The position numbers and the translations under genes were made by a program. A stretch of 57,904 bases of DNA. Origin: Marivita sp. XM-24bin2 (GTDB lineage Bacteria; Pseudomonadota; Alphaproteobacteria; Rhodobacterales; Rhodobacteraceae). The notes beneath the pieces were generated by a model. It saw nothing but the letters and a program-made list of their open reading frames with translations. It was not told the origin of the DNA and searched no databases. Location of the stretch: NCBI GenBank assembly GCA_003149565.1, contig QCWH01000001.1, positions 1 through 57,904 on the forward strand. The letters are read 5' to 3'. Numbering within the stretch: the stretch's first letter is position 1; each line of letters starts with the position of its first letter. Shown in pieces: positions 39,153 through 48,167 of the stretch.

Positions 39153-40160
39153 TCAATTTTGCCCAAGCTCGTGACGGAAGGTCGGTAGAGCGTCATCGGC
39201 ACTCTGTGTCGCCTCCCAGATCGCTCGTGCGATGGCACGCGCCATACAGATCGCCGCGTAGTGCCCAAGCAAAGGCATCACCTCCTCGGACGGCGGGCCG
39301 CGTCGCGAGGTGCTGGAGGCGAAGATCAGATCGCCATCGTAAGGCGTGTGCGACGGCACCAGCGCCCGGGCGAACCCGTCATGCGCCGCCGTCGCCAACC
39401 GTTTGCAGGCCGCTTTTTCCAAAGTGGCATCCGTGGCGACGACACCGATGGTCGTATTGCCATGCTGCGCCATCGCTGCTGTTTTGCGGCTAGGCGGAAG
39501 GGGTTGAAGATTGGCAGTCGGATCGGGGCCAAGCCCGCCGAATTCGTCACCTATCTCGAAGGGCGCGGCCCAAAAGTGTTTGCCGGAAGGGGTTGTCGCG
39601 CTTCCCAATGCGTTCACCACGACCAGCGCGCCGATGGTGGTGCCATCGGGCAAAACCATCGAGGCCGACCCTAGCCCGCCTTTGTACTGGGCGTCTGTCG
39701 CCCCGGTTCCGGCACCGGATGTGCCGAGAGTGAAGTCATGGCCTGCGTCGGCCAGCGCTTGTCTGCCGAGTGCGGGATAAGGGTTGGCGGTCCAGTCCTT
39801 TTGTCCGTTGTTCAGAAGATCGAAGATGATTGCGGCTGGAACAATCGGCACACGGGCAGAATGCACCTGAAATCCGCGCCCTTGTTCGGCCAAAGCGTCC
39901 ATGACGCCCTGCGCTGCCGCCAGACCGAACGCGGATCCTCCGGACAGCACAATGGCATCAACCCCCGGCACGGTCTTGTCTGGCTCCAACAGATCTGTGT
40001 CCCGTGTCCCGGGTGCCCCGCCCATCACGGCGTAACTGGTTGTCATCGGACCGTCTTCTGACAGCAGGACGGTTGTGCCGGATTTGAGGCCGTCGTCCTG
40101 GGCGTTGCCCACTGTCAGACCGGTGACGTCCGTGATCAGGTTGCGCGGTCCGGTTTTCAT
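39153..40160 (-). CDS. P1 family peptidase (DmpA/peptidase S58 family)
   Basis: A 335-residue Ntn-type hydrolase of the DmpA/BapA family, which self-cleaves and then acts as an N-terminal aminopeptidase, some on D- or beta-amino peptides. The start NLITDVTGLTVGNAQDDGLKSG, in part VTGLTVGNAQDD near 12-23, the LSGGSAFGLAAAQGVMDALA block near 73-92 and the TIGALVVVNALGS segment near 176-188, which holds the cleavage/nucleophile region, are the family features. No signal peptide. It is the last gene of the minus-strand run from the peptide-type ABC transporter, 85 bases after the SDR gene, so it may act on what that transporter imports. Confidence 0.88.
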   Translation of the reverse strand: MKTGPRNLITDVTGLTVGNAQDDGLKSGTTVLLSEDGPMTTSYAVMGGAPGTRDTDLLEPDKTVPGVDAIVLSGGSAFGLAAAQGVMDALAEQGRGFQVHSARVPIVPAAIIFDLLNNGQKDWTANPYPALGRQALADAGHDFTLGTSGAGTGATDAQYKGGLGSASMVLPDGTTIGALVVVNALGSATTPSGKHFWAAPFEIGDEFGGLGPDPTANLQPLPPSRKTAAMAQHGNTTIGVVATDATLEKAACKRLATAAHDGFARALVPSHTPYDGDLIFASSTSRRGPPSEEVMPLLGHYAAICMARAIARAIWEATQSADDALPTFRHELGQN

Positions 40161-40189
40161 TTCGGCGTTCCGCGTGTGGTGGCGTCGGA

Positions 40190-40209
40190 GTGAGGGGCCA
40201 GCCCCTCAC
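40190..40209. repeat. GC-rich inverted repeat, possible Rhodobacterales intergenic repeat
   Basis: GTGAGGGGC-CA-GCCCCTCAC, nine perfect pairs, followed on the plus strand by ACTCCCCGAAGTATTTTTG and an AGAGAAG tail. Hairpin plus CCCCGxxGTATTT strings of this form recur between genes in many Rhodobacteraceae genomes; that recollection was not checked. It sits between the SDR stop and the peptidase start. Confidence 0.55.
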
Positions 40210-40245
40210 ACTCCCCGAAGTATTTTTGAACCAGAGAAGCACAGG

Positions 40246-40986
40246 TCATATGCAGCGGCCTCCGTCGACTTCCATGCAGACGCCGGTGATCATGCTGGCG
40301 TCGTCCGAACACAGGAAGGCGGCGGCGTTCCCAAGGTCTTCGGGTTGCGAGAAGCGGCCCAGCGGGATGGTCGAAAGGAATTTCGCCCGCATCTCGGGGG
40401 TATCCTCGCCCATGAAGCTTTTGAGGAGCGGCGTTTCCCCCGCCACCGGGTTGAGTGCGTTGACTCGGATGCCGTCGGGCGCAAGTTCGACAGCCATTGT
40501 ACGCGTAGCGGTGATCATCCAGCCTTTGGAGGCATTGTACCAGTTCAGGCGCGGACGTGGGGACACTCCGGCAGTGGACGCGATGTTGAGGATGTTGCCG
40601 GAGCCGCGATGCTTGAAATGCGGCACCAGAGTCCGCGCACTCAGATAGACGGATTTGCAGTTCACGGCAAAGACACGATCGAAATCCTCTTCGCTGATAT
40701 CTTCGAGCGGTCCCGGCAAGTGAGTCACACCGGCATTGTTTACCATGATGTCGATATGGCCCATCGTCTTGATCGCGGTTGCGATCATGTCGGCCACCTG
40801 ATCGCCGTTTGAAACATCGGCTTTATGAGCGTGGCCGCCTATCTCGGCTGCAATCGCTTGAGCAGCGTCGCTGTTCAGATCGACCACCATGACTGTCGCC
40901 CCTTCGGCCGCAAACGTGCGCGCGATGCCTGCGCCAAAGCCGGACGCGGCTCCGGTTACGATGGCGGTTTTGTCTTTGAGCCTCAT
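40246..40986 (-). CDS. SDR-family oxidoreductase
   Basis: Classical short-chain dehydrogenase/reductase, 246 residues. NAD(P) motif TGAASGFGAGIA (about residues 12-23), D in VVDLNSD near 38 favouring NAD, NNAGVTH near 88, catalytic serine in NIASTAG near 140 and YNASK (about 154-158). The C-terminus ends MITGVCMEVDGGRCI, as in 3-oxoacyl-ACP reductase-like and glucose-dehydrogenase-like members. The start at 40986 has GGGAGGAC upstream; a longer frame reaches back into the aldehyde dehydrogenase gene and is rejected. It follows that gene by 13 bases, so it probably shares its transcript; an alcohol-to-aldehyde-to-acid pair is plausible. Confidence 0.93.
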   Translation of the reverse strand: MRLKDKTAIVTGAASGFGAGIARTFAAEGATVMVVDLNSDAAQAIAAEIGGHAHKADVSNGDQVADMIATAIKTMGHIDIMVNNAGVTHLPGPLEDISEEDFDRVFAVNCKSVYLSARTLVPHFKHRGSGNILNIASTAGVSPRPRLNWYNASKGWMITATRTMAVELAPDGIRVNALNPVAGETPLLKSFMGEDTPEMRAKFLSTIPLGRFSQPEDLGNAAAFLCSDDASMITGVCMEVDGGRCI

Positions 40987-40999
40987 GTCTGTCCTCCCG

Positions 41000-42445
41000 T
41001 TAGCCGTGTTTGGCGGCGACAGTTTTGAGGGTTGAGAAGCCATAGAGCGCCTCGAACCCTTTTTCACGGCCGTGACCGGACTTTCCGATACCGCCAAAGG
41101 GCAGTTCAACCCCGCCGCCCGCGCCGTAATTGTTGAGGAAAACCTGCCCGGTTTTCAGCGCTTTGGCCAGCCGCATCTGCCGCGCGCCATCACGGGTCCA
41201 GACCCCAGCGACAAGCCCGTAGATCGTGCCGTTGGCGATGCGGATTGCGTCCTCTTCGGTGTCGAAGGGAATGAGGACCTGCACCGGGCCGAATAGTTCG
41301 TCCTGGGCCAACGGGTGGTCTGGCGGGACGGGACCGTAGAGGCGGGGTTGGACATAGGCGCCCTTGGGCGGCAGGTCGTCGGGCATTGGTGTTTCGGCGA
41401 TGCAGGGCAGGTCATGGGCGGCTTCGAGGAGGGATGCGAGGCGGGTTTTCTGCTTGACTGAGATCAGCGGGCCGATATCGGGATCGCTGCTGGCTGGTCC
41501 GATGGACTTGGCGCGGTAGGCGTCGGCCATGCGGGCGGCGACCCTGTCATAGACACCGCGCTGGATCAGGATGCGCGAGGCAGCCGAGCAGGTCTGACCT
41601 GCGTTCTGAAGGCCTGCATTTACGAGGAAAGGCAGCGCTGCGTCGATGTCGGCATCTTCGAAGACGATCTGAGGCGATTTGCCCCCGAGTTCCAATGTGA
41701 CGGGCACGACGTTCTCTGCGGCCAGCGTCTGGATGGTGCGCCCGGTCTGTACCGAGCCGGTGAAGCTCAGATGCTGGACCCCGGGATGGCGGGCCAGTGC
41801 CGCGCCGGCCTCTGCCCCGAGGCCGGGAACCACGTTCAGCGCTCCATCCGGAAAGCCGGCCTCTTTCGCCAGATGCGCAAACATCAATGCCGTCAGGCAG
41901 GCATCCTCGGCGGGTTTCAGAACGCAGGCATTGCCCATTGCGAGGGCCGCCCCGACGGATCGACCTATGATCTGCATCGGGTAGTTCCATGGCACGATAT
42001 GCCCCGTCACCCCATGCGGTTCGCGCAGGGTGTAAACGGTGTAGCCGTCGAGATAAGGGATCGTGGTTCCATGCACCTTGTCCGCCGCGCCTCCGTAGAA
42101 TTCGCAGTAACGGGCGAGAGCGATCGCGTCTGCGCGGGCCTGGCTGACGGGTTTGCCCACATCGAGCGCTTCCAGCGTCGTCAGCAGATCGGCGTGCTCC
42201 AGCACCAACTGGCCCAGCCGGGTCAGGCAGCGTCCACGCTCTAACGCGCTCTTCCGGCCCCAATCCCCGTTCAACGCGTCCTGCGCTGCTGTGACGGCTG
42301 CATTCACGTCGGCCACGGTGCTGCAGGCAATCTGGCACAGGGTCGTGCCGTCGGAGGGATTGATCAGAGACAAGGTCTCGACGGTGGCGCGCCATGTGCC
42401 GCCGACCAGGATGTGGCCGGGATCAAAGGGCAGGTTGGGGAGCAT
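41000..42445 (-). CDS. NAD-dependent aldehyde dehydrogenase family protein
   Basis: A 481-residue ALDH. N-terminal cofactor-binding region with VTGHIVPWNYPMQI (about residues 145-158) and KPAEDACL; the glutamate in LELGGKSPQIVFED near 252; catalytic cysteine in NAGQTCSAASR near 286; and ELFGPVQVLIPFDTEEDA near 385. The class resembles betaine-aldehyde and aminobutyraldehyde dehydrogenases, but substrate cannot be read from sequence. Its first 23 bases overlap the end of the ABC ATPase gene, so it is translated with the transporter, and the SDR follows. The group suggests uptake and oxidation of an amine, amide or alcohol compound. Confidence 0.95.
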   Translation of the reverse strand: MLPNLPFDPGHILVGGTWRATVETLSLINPSDGTTLCQIACSTVADVNAAVTAAQDALNGDWGRKSALERGRCLTRLGQLVLEHADLLTTLEALDVGKPVSQARADAIALARYCEFYGGAADKVHGTTIPYLDGYTVYTLREPHGVTGHIVPWNYPMQIIGRSVGAALAMGNACVLKPAEDACLTALMFAHLAKEAGFPDGALNVVPGLGAEAGAALARHPGVQHLSFTGSVQTGRTIQTLAAENVVPVTLELGGKSPQIVFEDADIDAALPFLVNAGLQNAGQTCSAASRILIQRGVYDRVAARMADAYRAKSIGPASSDPDIGPLISVKQKTRLASLLEAAHDLPCIAETPMPDDLPPKGAYVQPRLYGPVPPDHPLAQDELFGPVQVLIPFDTEEDAIRIANGTIYGLVAGVWTRDGARQMRLAKALKTGQVFLNNYGAGGGVELPFGGIGKSGHGREKGFEALYGFSTLKTVAAKHG

Positions 42446-44039
42446 CTTGAGCCTCCGGAAAGTCGGGCAATTGCGGGGCAGCGTTCATCAGGTCGCGGGT
42501 GTAGGGATGGTCAGGCGCGGTAAAAAGGTCGGCCGTGGGCCGATCCTCGACAATCTCTCCTGCGCGCATGACCATCACGCGGTCGGTGATGGACCGCACG
42601 ACACTCAAGTCGTGGCTGATGAAGAGGTAGGTCAAGCCATAGGCACGGCTGAGGTCTGCCATCAGGTCGAGGATTTGCGCCCGCACCCGAACGTCGAGTG
42701 CCGAGACCGCTTCGTCGAATACAATCAGGTCGGGTTTGATGATCAACGCGCGGGCAATGGCGATGCGTTGACGCTGACCACCAGAGAAGGCGTGGATGTG
42801 CCTATCGGCATCTTCGGGTTTGAGGCCCACGGCGATTAGCGCCTCGGCAATGGCGGTATTGCGCGCGGCGTGCCTGGGCGGATCGGGCAGCAGGTGGAAC
42901 GGTTCGGTGATCAGGCGCGATACCCGGTGCCTGGGGTTGAAGCTTCCATAGGGGTCTTGGAAAACCACCTGCATCTTGCGGCGCACTGTCAGGTTCGGGT
43001 GGCCATCTTGCCAGACCGGATCACCGTCGAGAGTGATCTTTCCGCTTTGCGTCGGCTCCAGTCCTAGGATGGCGCGGGTCAGGGTGGATTTGCCACAGCC
43101 GGACTCACCGACGAGCCCAACACGTTCGCCGCGCCTTATGTCAAAGCTGACGTTCCTGACGGCCTTGAACATCGGGCGCGCGCCGAAGAGCGATTCTCGC
43201 GGGAGGGGGTAATCGCGGCTGACGTTCTGGACCGAGAGCAGAGGCGCGGCGGCCTTGGCTGCGCCGAGGTCAGCCTGATGGCGGGAGGCTTCGAAGAGGT
43301 GCCGGGTGTAAGGGTGGCGCATCTCGCGCAGGACCTTCGCTGTTGGTCCGGCCTCTACGATCTCGCCATGGCGCATGACGTTCAGGGTGTCAGCCATATC
43401 GCTCACCACCGCCAGATCATGGGTGATCATCATCAGCGCCATGCCGTCTTCTTTGACCAGCCGCTTGAGCAGGTCGAGTATTTGCGCCTGTGTGGTGACG
43501 TCCAGCGCGGTCGTTGGTTCGTCCGCGATCAGCAGGCGGGGGCGCAGGGCGATGGCCATCGCAATGACCACGCGCTGGCGTTGTCCGCCACTGAGTTCAT
43601 GGGGGTATCGCGACAGGGGAAACCGGTCAATGGGCAGGCCAACCCGATCCAGCACTTCGCGGGCACGCTCTTCTGCGTGTTCCGGCGCCATTGCCTTATG
43701 GATAAGCATGGTCTCCATCACCTGCGCGCCGATGGTTTGCACCGGGTTCAGGGCGGTCATGGGTTCCTGAAACACCATCCCGATCTCGCGTCCGCGCAGG
43801 TCACACATTTGCGGCTCAGACAGGGTCAGCATGTCGGTTCCGTTAAAGGCGATCGCGCCGCTGGCGACCGTCCCTTTCGGCAGCAGACCCATTGTCGCGA
43901 AGGCTGTCATGGACTTGCCCGATCCGCTTTCGCCGGTGAGCGCCGTGATCTCACCTTCCGCAATCTCGAGCGAGACGCCCTTGAGGATCGACGTGCCGTG
44001 TATCGCAAGCGACAGGTTCTCGATGCACAAGAGGCTCAT
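42423..44039 (-). CDS. Peptide/nickel-type ABC transporter, fused two-ATPase subunit (DppD-DppF)
   Basis: A 538-residue protein with two complete ABC ATPase domains in tandem, equal to DppD and DppF joined. First domain: Walker A GESGSGKSMTA near 36, signature LSGGQRQRV near 149. Second domain (from about 270): Walker A GESGCGKSTLT near 318 and signature FSGGQRQRI near 432. The usual DppD/OppD C-terminal extension with MRHPYTRHLFEA appears after each domain. It works on the cytoplasmic side of the two permeases encoded just upstream. Overlaps dppC by 4 bases and the ALDH gene by 23 bases. Confidence 0.95.
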   Translation of the reverse strand: MSLLCIENLSLAIHGTSILKGVSLEIAEGEITALTGESGSGKSMTAFATMGLLPKGTVASGAIAFNGTDMLTLSEPQMCDLRGREIGMVFQEPMTALNPVQTIGAQVMETMLIHKAMAPEHAEERAREVLDRVGLPIDRFPLSRYPHELSGGQRQRVVIAMAIALRPRLLIADEPTTALDVTTQAQILDLLKRLVKEDGMALMMITHDLAVVSDMADTLNVMRHGEIVEAGPTAKVLREMRHPYTRHLFEASRHQADLGAAKAAAPLLSVQNVSRDYPLPRESLFGARPMFKAVRNVSFDIRRGERVGLVGESGCGKSTLTRAILGLEPTQSGKITLDGDPVWQDGHPNLTVRRKMQVVFQDPYGSFNPRHRVSRLITEPFHLLPDPPRHAARNTAIAEALIAVGLKPEDADRHIHAFSGGQRQRIAIARALIIKPDLIVFDEAVSALDVRVRAQILDLMADLSRAYGLTYLFISHDLSVVRSITDRVMVMRAGEIVEDRPTADLFTAPDHPYTRDLMNAAPQLPDFPEAQDAPQPAL

Positions 44040-44851
44040 GCGCGTACCACCTTGAGGCGCGGGTCCAACGCATCGCGCAAGCCGTCGCCCAACAGGTTCA
44101 GCCCCAGCACCATCGCCACGATGGTCAGACCTGGGATCAGTGCCACATGCGGGGCCAGTGACACCATTGTTTGCGCATCGGCCAGCATCCGGCCCCAGCT
44201 AGGTATAGGCGGCTGTGCGCCGAGGCCGACATAGCTCAGGCCCGCTTCGGCCAGAATGCCAAGGCTGAACTGGATGGTGCCCTGAACGATCAACAGGTTC
44301 GCCACGTTTGGCAGGATATGTTCCACGCTGATCCGGGTACGGGTCTTTCCGGCCACCTGTGCGGCCATTATGAACTCGCGCTTCCAGAGGCTGAGAGCCG
44401 CGCCGCGCGTGATGCGGGCAAAGACCGGAATGTTGAAGATGCCGATGGCGATGATTGCGTTGGTGGCCGAGGGGCCAAAGACGGCCGTGATCAGGATGGC
44501 GATGACCAGAGACGGGAACGCGAAGATCAAGTCGTTCATCCGCATGATGACCTCATCCAGCATTCCACCGCGCCGTGCGGCGGCCGCAAGGCCCAAGGGG
44601 ACGCCAAGGCCCATGCCAATGCCGACCGCGACCAAGGCAACGGCAATCGACGTGCGCGCGCCGACCATCAGCATCGACAAAATGTCCCGCCCGAAGTGAT
44701 CGGTGCCCAAAAGGTTGTCCGCGCTGGGCGGTTTGAGGCGGTTCGCGATATTCATCGCCTCGACGCTGTCGGGGGTCCAGGCAAAGGACAGCATCGCCGC
44801 GATGACGAACACGCTGGTCAGCAGCCCGCCAAGGATCAGATTGCGGCTCAT
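44036..44851 (-). CDS. Peptide-type ABC transporter permease (DppC family)
   Basis: Inner-membrane permease of 271 residues with six hydrophobic spans. LLGTDHFGRDILSMLMVGARTS (about residues 46-67; core GTDHFGRDILS) is the DppC/OppC N-terminal signature, and EAA-loop-like RITRGAALSLWKREFIMAA lies near 147-165, followed by HILPNVANLLIVQ. The ATG at 44851 overlaps the dppB stop by 4 bases; a longer open frame upstream lies inside dppB and is rejected. It pairs with DppB to form the channel and docks the fused ATPase. Confidence 0.93.
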   Translation of the reverse strand: MSRNLILGGLLTSVFVIAAMLSFAWTPDSVEAMNIANRLKPPSADNLLGTDHFGRDILSMLMVGARTSIAVALVAVGIGMGLGVPLGLAAAARRGGMLDEVIMRMNDLIFAFPSLVIAILITAVFGPSATNAIIAIGIFNIPVFARITRGAALSLWKREFIMAAQVAGKTRTRISVEHILPNVANLLIVQGTIQFSLGILAEAGLSYVGLGAQPPIPSWGRMLADAQTMVSLAPHVALIPGLTIVAMVLGLNLLGDGLRDALDPRLKVVRA

Positions 44852-45795
44852 ACCCGTGTCCTCAGGCGTGGATCGACGACTGCGTAGGCCAGATCGACGA
44901 GGAAATTCACCATGATGACTGCAAAAACCAATAGCATCACCACGGATTCCACAACGATCAGATCGCGCTGAGTGATGGCTTGAAAAATCAGACGGCCAAG
45001 ACCGGGAAGAAAGAATACCTGCTCGATGATGATCGCTCCGGCCAGCAGAAAAGCGAATTGAAGGCCAATGATCGTCAGGACGGGTATCAGCGCGTTCCGC
45101 AGCCCATGCCGCCAAAGCGCTTGACGCGCCGACAGCCCCTTGGCGCGCGCGGTGCGCATGAAATCCTCGCCTAGGATATCTAGCAACGAAGACCGCATGA
45201 CGCGAGTGAGAATGGCGGCTTGTGGCAATGCAAGAGCGATAGCAGGCAAGGTCAGCGCCTTCATACCAGCCCAGAAGCCGCCATCCCAACCGGGAAACCC
45301 ACCTGCACTGAACCAGCGCAGCTGAATGGCGAAAATCAGAACCAACATCATCGCGAACCAGAAATTCGGTATCGCCACGCCGAGCTGAGTTGCGCCGGTC
45401 ACGGCCAGATCACCCGGTTCGCCCCTGCGTGCGGCGGCAAAAATACCGGCGGGAAAGGCGATGAGTGTCGAGAGTGTCAGTGCATAAAGTGCCAAAGGCA
45501 GGGATACCCACATGCGGTCTGCAATCATCTGCGCCACAGGTGTGCGATATGTGTACGAGGTCCCGAAGTCTCCGGTCAGCATGCCGCCGACCCAGCTCAG
45601 ATATCGGTCCAGTTTCGACTGATCGAGGCCAAGCTCTGTGCGCAATGCGGCCACGGTGTCTGGCTGTGCATTGATGCCCAGCATAAAGCTGGCTGGGTCA
45701 CCCGGTGCCACCTCGACAACACCGAAAATCACCACCGACGCCACGATCAGGCTCATGGCAAGTGAGATCAGTCGTTTGACGATATAACCCAGCAT
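44848..45795 (-). CDS. Peptide-type ABC transporter permease (DppB family)
   Basis: Inner-membrane permease of 315 residues with the DppB layout: first span in MLGYIVKRLISLAMSLIVAS, APGDPASFMLG near 31, the GDFGTSYTYRTPVAQMI block near 92-108, the EAA loop RVMRSSLLDILGEDFMRTARAKGL near 197-220 (core DFMRTARAKGLS) and the terminal VVDPRLRTR. It is the first gene of the block dppB-dppC-dppDF-aldh-sdr-peptidase. No periplasmic binding protein gene precedes it: the next gene upstream is phhB, 81 bases away. The receptor must therefore be encoded elsewhere or be shared. Confidence 0.93.
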   Translation of the reverse strand: MLGYIVKRLISLAMSLIVASVVIFGVVEVAPGDPASFMLGINAQPDTVAALRTELGLDQSKLDRYLSWVGGMLTGDFGTSYTYRTPVAQMIADRMWVSLPLALYALTLSTLIAFPAGIFAAARRGEPGDLAVTGATQLGVAIPNFWFAMMLVLIFAIQLRWFSAGGFPGWDGGFWAGMKALTLPAIALALPQAAILTRVMRSSLLDILGEDFMRTARAKGLSARQALWRHGLRNALIPVLTIIGLQFAFLLAGAIIIEQVFFLPGLGRLIFQAITQRDLIVVESVVMLLVFAVIMVNFLVDLAYAVVDPRLRTRV

Positions 45796-45876
45796 TGCGG
45801 GCAGGTTAGGCGATGCATTCGAGCAAGGGAACGCAGAAAACGAACCCGTTCTAATGCGAGTTCGGAATCTTATTGC

Positions 45877-46167
45877 TCAGAGCGAATCCAGTTTCCGCGC
45901 CAGTTTGGCATCAAGTGCCGAGAGGCCGTCCACGTCATGCGTCGTAAGTGTGACCTCAACGCTATTGTAAACGTTGGACCACTCTGGGTGATGGTTCCAT
46001 TTCTCTGCCCACATTGCGGCCCGGGTCATCCAGCCGAATGCTTCGACAAAGTCTTTGAACTTGAAAGTCTTCGAGATCGCATCTCGCTCTTCGTCCAGAC
46101 TCCATCCACTCTTCAAGAGCGGATCGAGAACGGTTTTGCGCGCGGTGTCTGATAGTTGTTCGGTCAT
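45877..46167 (-). CDS. phhB: 4a-hydroxytetrahydrobiopterin dehydratase (pterin-4a-carbinolamine dehydratase)
   Basis: A 96-residue PCD/DCoH-fold protein. [43 protein letters not shown] (about residues 36-78; core [14 protein letters not shown]) carries the HHPEW histidines and tryptophan of the active site. It recycles the pterin cofactor of aromatic amino acid hydroxylases, but no phenylalanine hydroxylase gene is in the window, and bacterial PCD proteins are also thought to serve molybdopterin metabolism. The ATG at 46167 overlaps the stop of the acyltransferase gene (ATGA), making it the last gene of a tightly coupled four-gene run. Confidence 0.93.
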   Translation of the reverse strand: MTEQLSDTARKTVLDPLLKSGWSLDEERDAISKTFKFKDFVEAFGWMTRAAMWAEKWNHHPEWSNVYNSVEVTLTTHDVDGLSALDAKLARKLDSL

Positions 46168-47363
46168 TGCTGCTCCTCTGCTGTGACTTTGCGGAACGGG
46201 CCATAGCTTGTGAGGATCTCGATATCCTCTCCCACCGCCTGCGTTTCGGCTTCTAGATAGCGCGCGATAGCATCCGAAAATCCGGGATCACCAACCCAGT
46301 GAAGGGAATGCGTGTACACCGGCAGATATCCTCGGGCCAGCTTGTGTTCACCCTGTGCGCCGGCCTCGACACGGGTTAGGCCGTGCGAAATCGCGTAGTC
46401 CATAGCCTGATAGTAACACAGTTCGAAATGCAGGCAGGGGTGATCCTCGATGCAGCCCCAATAGCGCCCGTAGAGCGTATCGCGGCCGATGACATTGAGC
46501 GCGCCAGCGATCCATTGACCGTCGCGCTCGGCAAGAACCAAAAGAATATCATCCCGCAACCGTTCCTGGGCTATGTCGAAGAATTTGCGTGTGAGGTAAG
46601 GCGTGCCCCATTTGCGCGCCCCTGTGTCCTGGTAGAATGTCCAGAACGCATCCCAATGCTCGGGCTCGATTTGATCGCCGGTAAAATGGTGGATGGTTCC
46701 ACCAAAACCCTGCGCCCGAGCGCGCTCTTTCCGGATCGTCTTGCGCTTCCGCGAACTCAGTTCGGCGAGAAAGCCATCGAAATCAGAATAGTCCCGGTTT
46801 TCCCAATGATACTGCTGGGTGCGCCGCCGCAAGAGCCCGATCTGCTCGCCGGCGATTGCTTCGGCTTCAGTGCAGAAGGTGATGTGGAGCGACGACAATT
46901 TGTTCTCGGACGCCACTTGGACAGCGCCCTGTATCAAGGCGCTGATCCCCTCAGCCTCAAATCCCGGTTGCGTCAGAAAACGGCGACCTGTGGCGGGGGT
47001 AAATGGCACCGCAATCTGCAGCTTCGGGTAATACCGTCCGCCGGCTCTCTCCCAAGCGTGCGCCCAGTTGTGGTCGAAGATATATTCGCCCTGGCTGTGG
47101 CTCTTTGCATAGAGCGGTGCACACGCGATGATCCGGCCGTCCATCTCGGCGGTCATGTAGCGCGGGTCCCAGCCTGTTCCCGCGCCGACCGAACCGCTGT
47201 CCTCTAATGCCTTGAGGAACCGGTATGTCGTGAACGGGTCATATGCCCGCCCGCCATCGGCGACCTCGGGACAGGCGCAGGCGTCCCATTCCCCTGCCGC
47301 GATTTGCGACAGAGAACCGTACATCGAAATAGCGATTGTGGTCGCGTCTGCTGGGTCGGACAT
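46164..47363 (-). CDS. GNAT/FemAB-like acyltransferase (DUF482 family)
   Basis: A 399-residue protein of the peptidogalycan-biosynthesis/DUF482 group, a double-GNAT fold related to FemAB transferases. Family marks are [18 protein letters not shown] near 41, the [29 protein letters not shown] region near 95-122 (core [15 protein letters not shown]), [15 protein letters not shown] near 205 and [15 protein letters not shown] near 338. The donor and acceptor are not known; relatives in actinobacteria and alphaproteobacteria are only predicted. No signal peptide. It sits between the GDPD and phhB genes, overlapping the latter by 4 bases. Confidence 0.87.
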   Translation of the reverse strand: MSDPADATTIAISMYGSLSQIAAGEWDACACPEVADGGRAYDPFTTYRFLKALEDSGSVGAGTGWDPRYMTAEMDGRIIACAPLYAKSHSQGEYIFDHNWAHAWERAGGRYYPKLQIAVPFTPATGRRFLTQPGFEAEGISALIQGAVQVASENKLSSLHITFCTEAEAIAGEQIGLLRRRTQQYHWENRDYSDFDGFLAELSSRKRKTIRKERARAQGFGGTIHHFTGDQIEPEHWDAFWTFYQDTGARKWGTPYLTRKFFDIAQERLRDDILLVLAERDGQWIAGALNVIGRDTLYGRYWGCIEDHPCLHFELCYYQAMDYAISHGLTRVEAGAQGEHKLARGYLPVYTHSLHWVGDPGFSDAIARYLEAETQAVGEDIEILTSYGPFRKVTAEEQQ

Positions 47364-47411
47364 GTCCGTTCCTTGGTTACGCGGTTCTACGTGGGTCTTA
47401 TCAGGCGCGGA

Positions 47412-48167
47412 TCAAGCCGCGTAGCCTTCAAAGGTGACGTTGTCGGCAACTTTGCGGGCAACGTGCTCTTGCCGGGGGCTGCGAATGGTCCAGCACAAAA
47501 TCGTCACGCCGCGCGCCTTGAGCTGTTCCACCCTTGGTGAGTCGAGGTTGGTGTGATCGTGGCTCAGGAAATCCGCTCCGACCCTTTCAAAGTCGGGGAT
47601 AGCTGCAAGTTCTGCGCGCCTGTCGACAGGCACATGCGCTTCGTCGATCTTGCGCCAAGCCGAACTGACCAAACCACGCGGGGCATGCGGGGCAATTTCT
47701 GCGACCTGCGCCATTATGTGTGGGTTAAAGGACATGAGGGCAAAGGCACCTGCATATCCCTCAAGCAAACGCAACGCCGCGCGTTCCAGCGTGCCATCCG
47801 TTTTGCCCATTTGGCCATGTTGGTCTTTCAGCTCGATAAGCAAAGGCACCTGACCGCCGACCAACTCCAGCACGTGGGCAAGTGTCGGGATATGATCGCT
47901 GCTGTCCTTCAATCCGATAGCCTCCAAGGCGGACGCATCCCGTTCCCGCACCGGGCCCTTTTCTTTGGTCAGCCGGTCAAGAACGTCATCGTGAAAGACC
48001 ATTGGCACGCCATCTCGCGACAACTGCAGGTCAAGCTCGATCGGATAACCTGCAGCAATCGCGGCAGCAAAAGCCGAGGGGCTGTTTTCGACAACGCCCT
48101 CGGCTTTGTTGTGGTAGCCGCGATGCGCAATCGGGCGCTTCAAAAACGCGGACGATAGCCGTGTCAT
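47412..48167 (-). CDS. Glycerophosphodiester phosphodiesterase family protein
   Basis: A 251-residue TIM-barrel GDPD. The active-site sequence is intact: IAHRGYHNKAEGVVENSPSAF near residue 13 (catalytic HRG with the following ENS), the metal-binding ELDLQLSRDGVPMVFHDD near 44-61 with the second catalytic histidine, and LIELKDQ near 108. It lacks a signal peptide, so is probably cytosolic, hydrolysing glycerophosphodiesters to glycerol 3-phosphate and an alcohol. The ATG at 48167 overlaps the RidA stop (ATGA); 48 bases separate it from the acyltransferase gene. Confidence 0.93.
   Translation of the reverse strand: MTRLSSAFLKRPIAHRGYHNKAEGVVENSPSAFAAAIAAGYPIELDLQLSRDGVPMVFHDDVLDRLTKEKGPVRERDASALEAIGLKDSSDHIPTLAHVLELVGGQVPLLIELKDQHGQMGKTDGTLERAALRLLEGYAGAFALMSFNPHIMAQVAEIAPHAPRGLVSSAWRKIDEAHVPVDRRAELAAIPDFERVGADFLSHDHTNLDSPRVEQLKARGVTILCWTIRSPRQEHVARKVADNVTFEGYAA

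Noticed and set aside
44036-45289. 417-codon version of the DppC permease
   Set aside because: The added N-terminus lies inside dppB in another frame; the family start MSRNLILGG at 44851 overlaps the dppB stop by four bases as expected in an operon.
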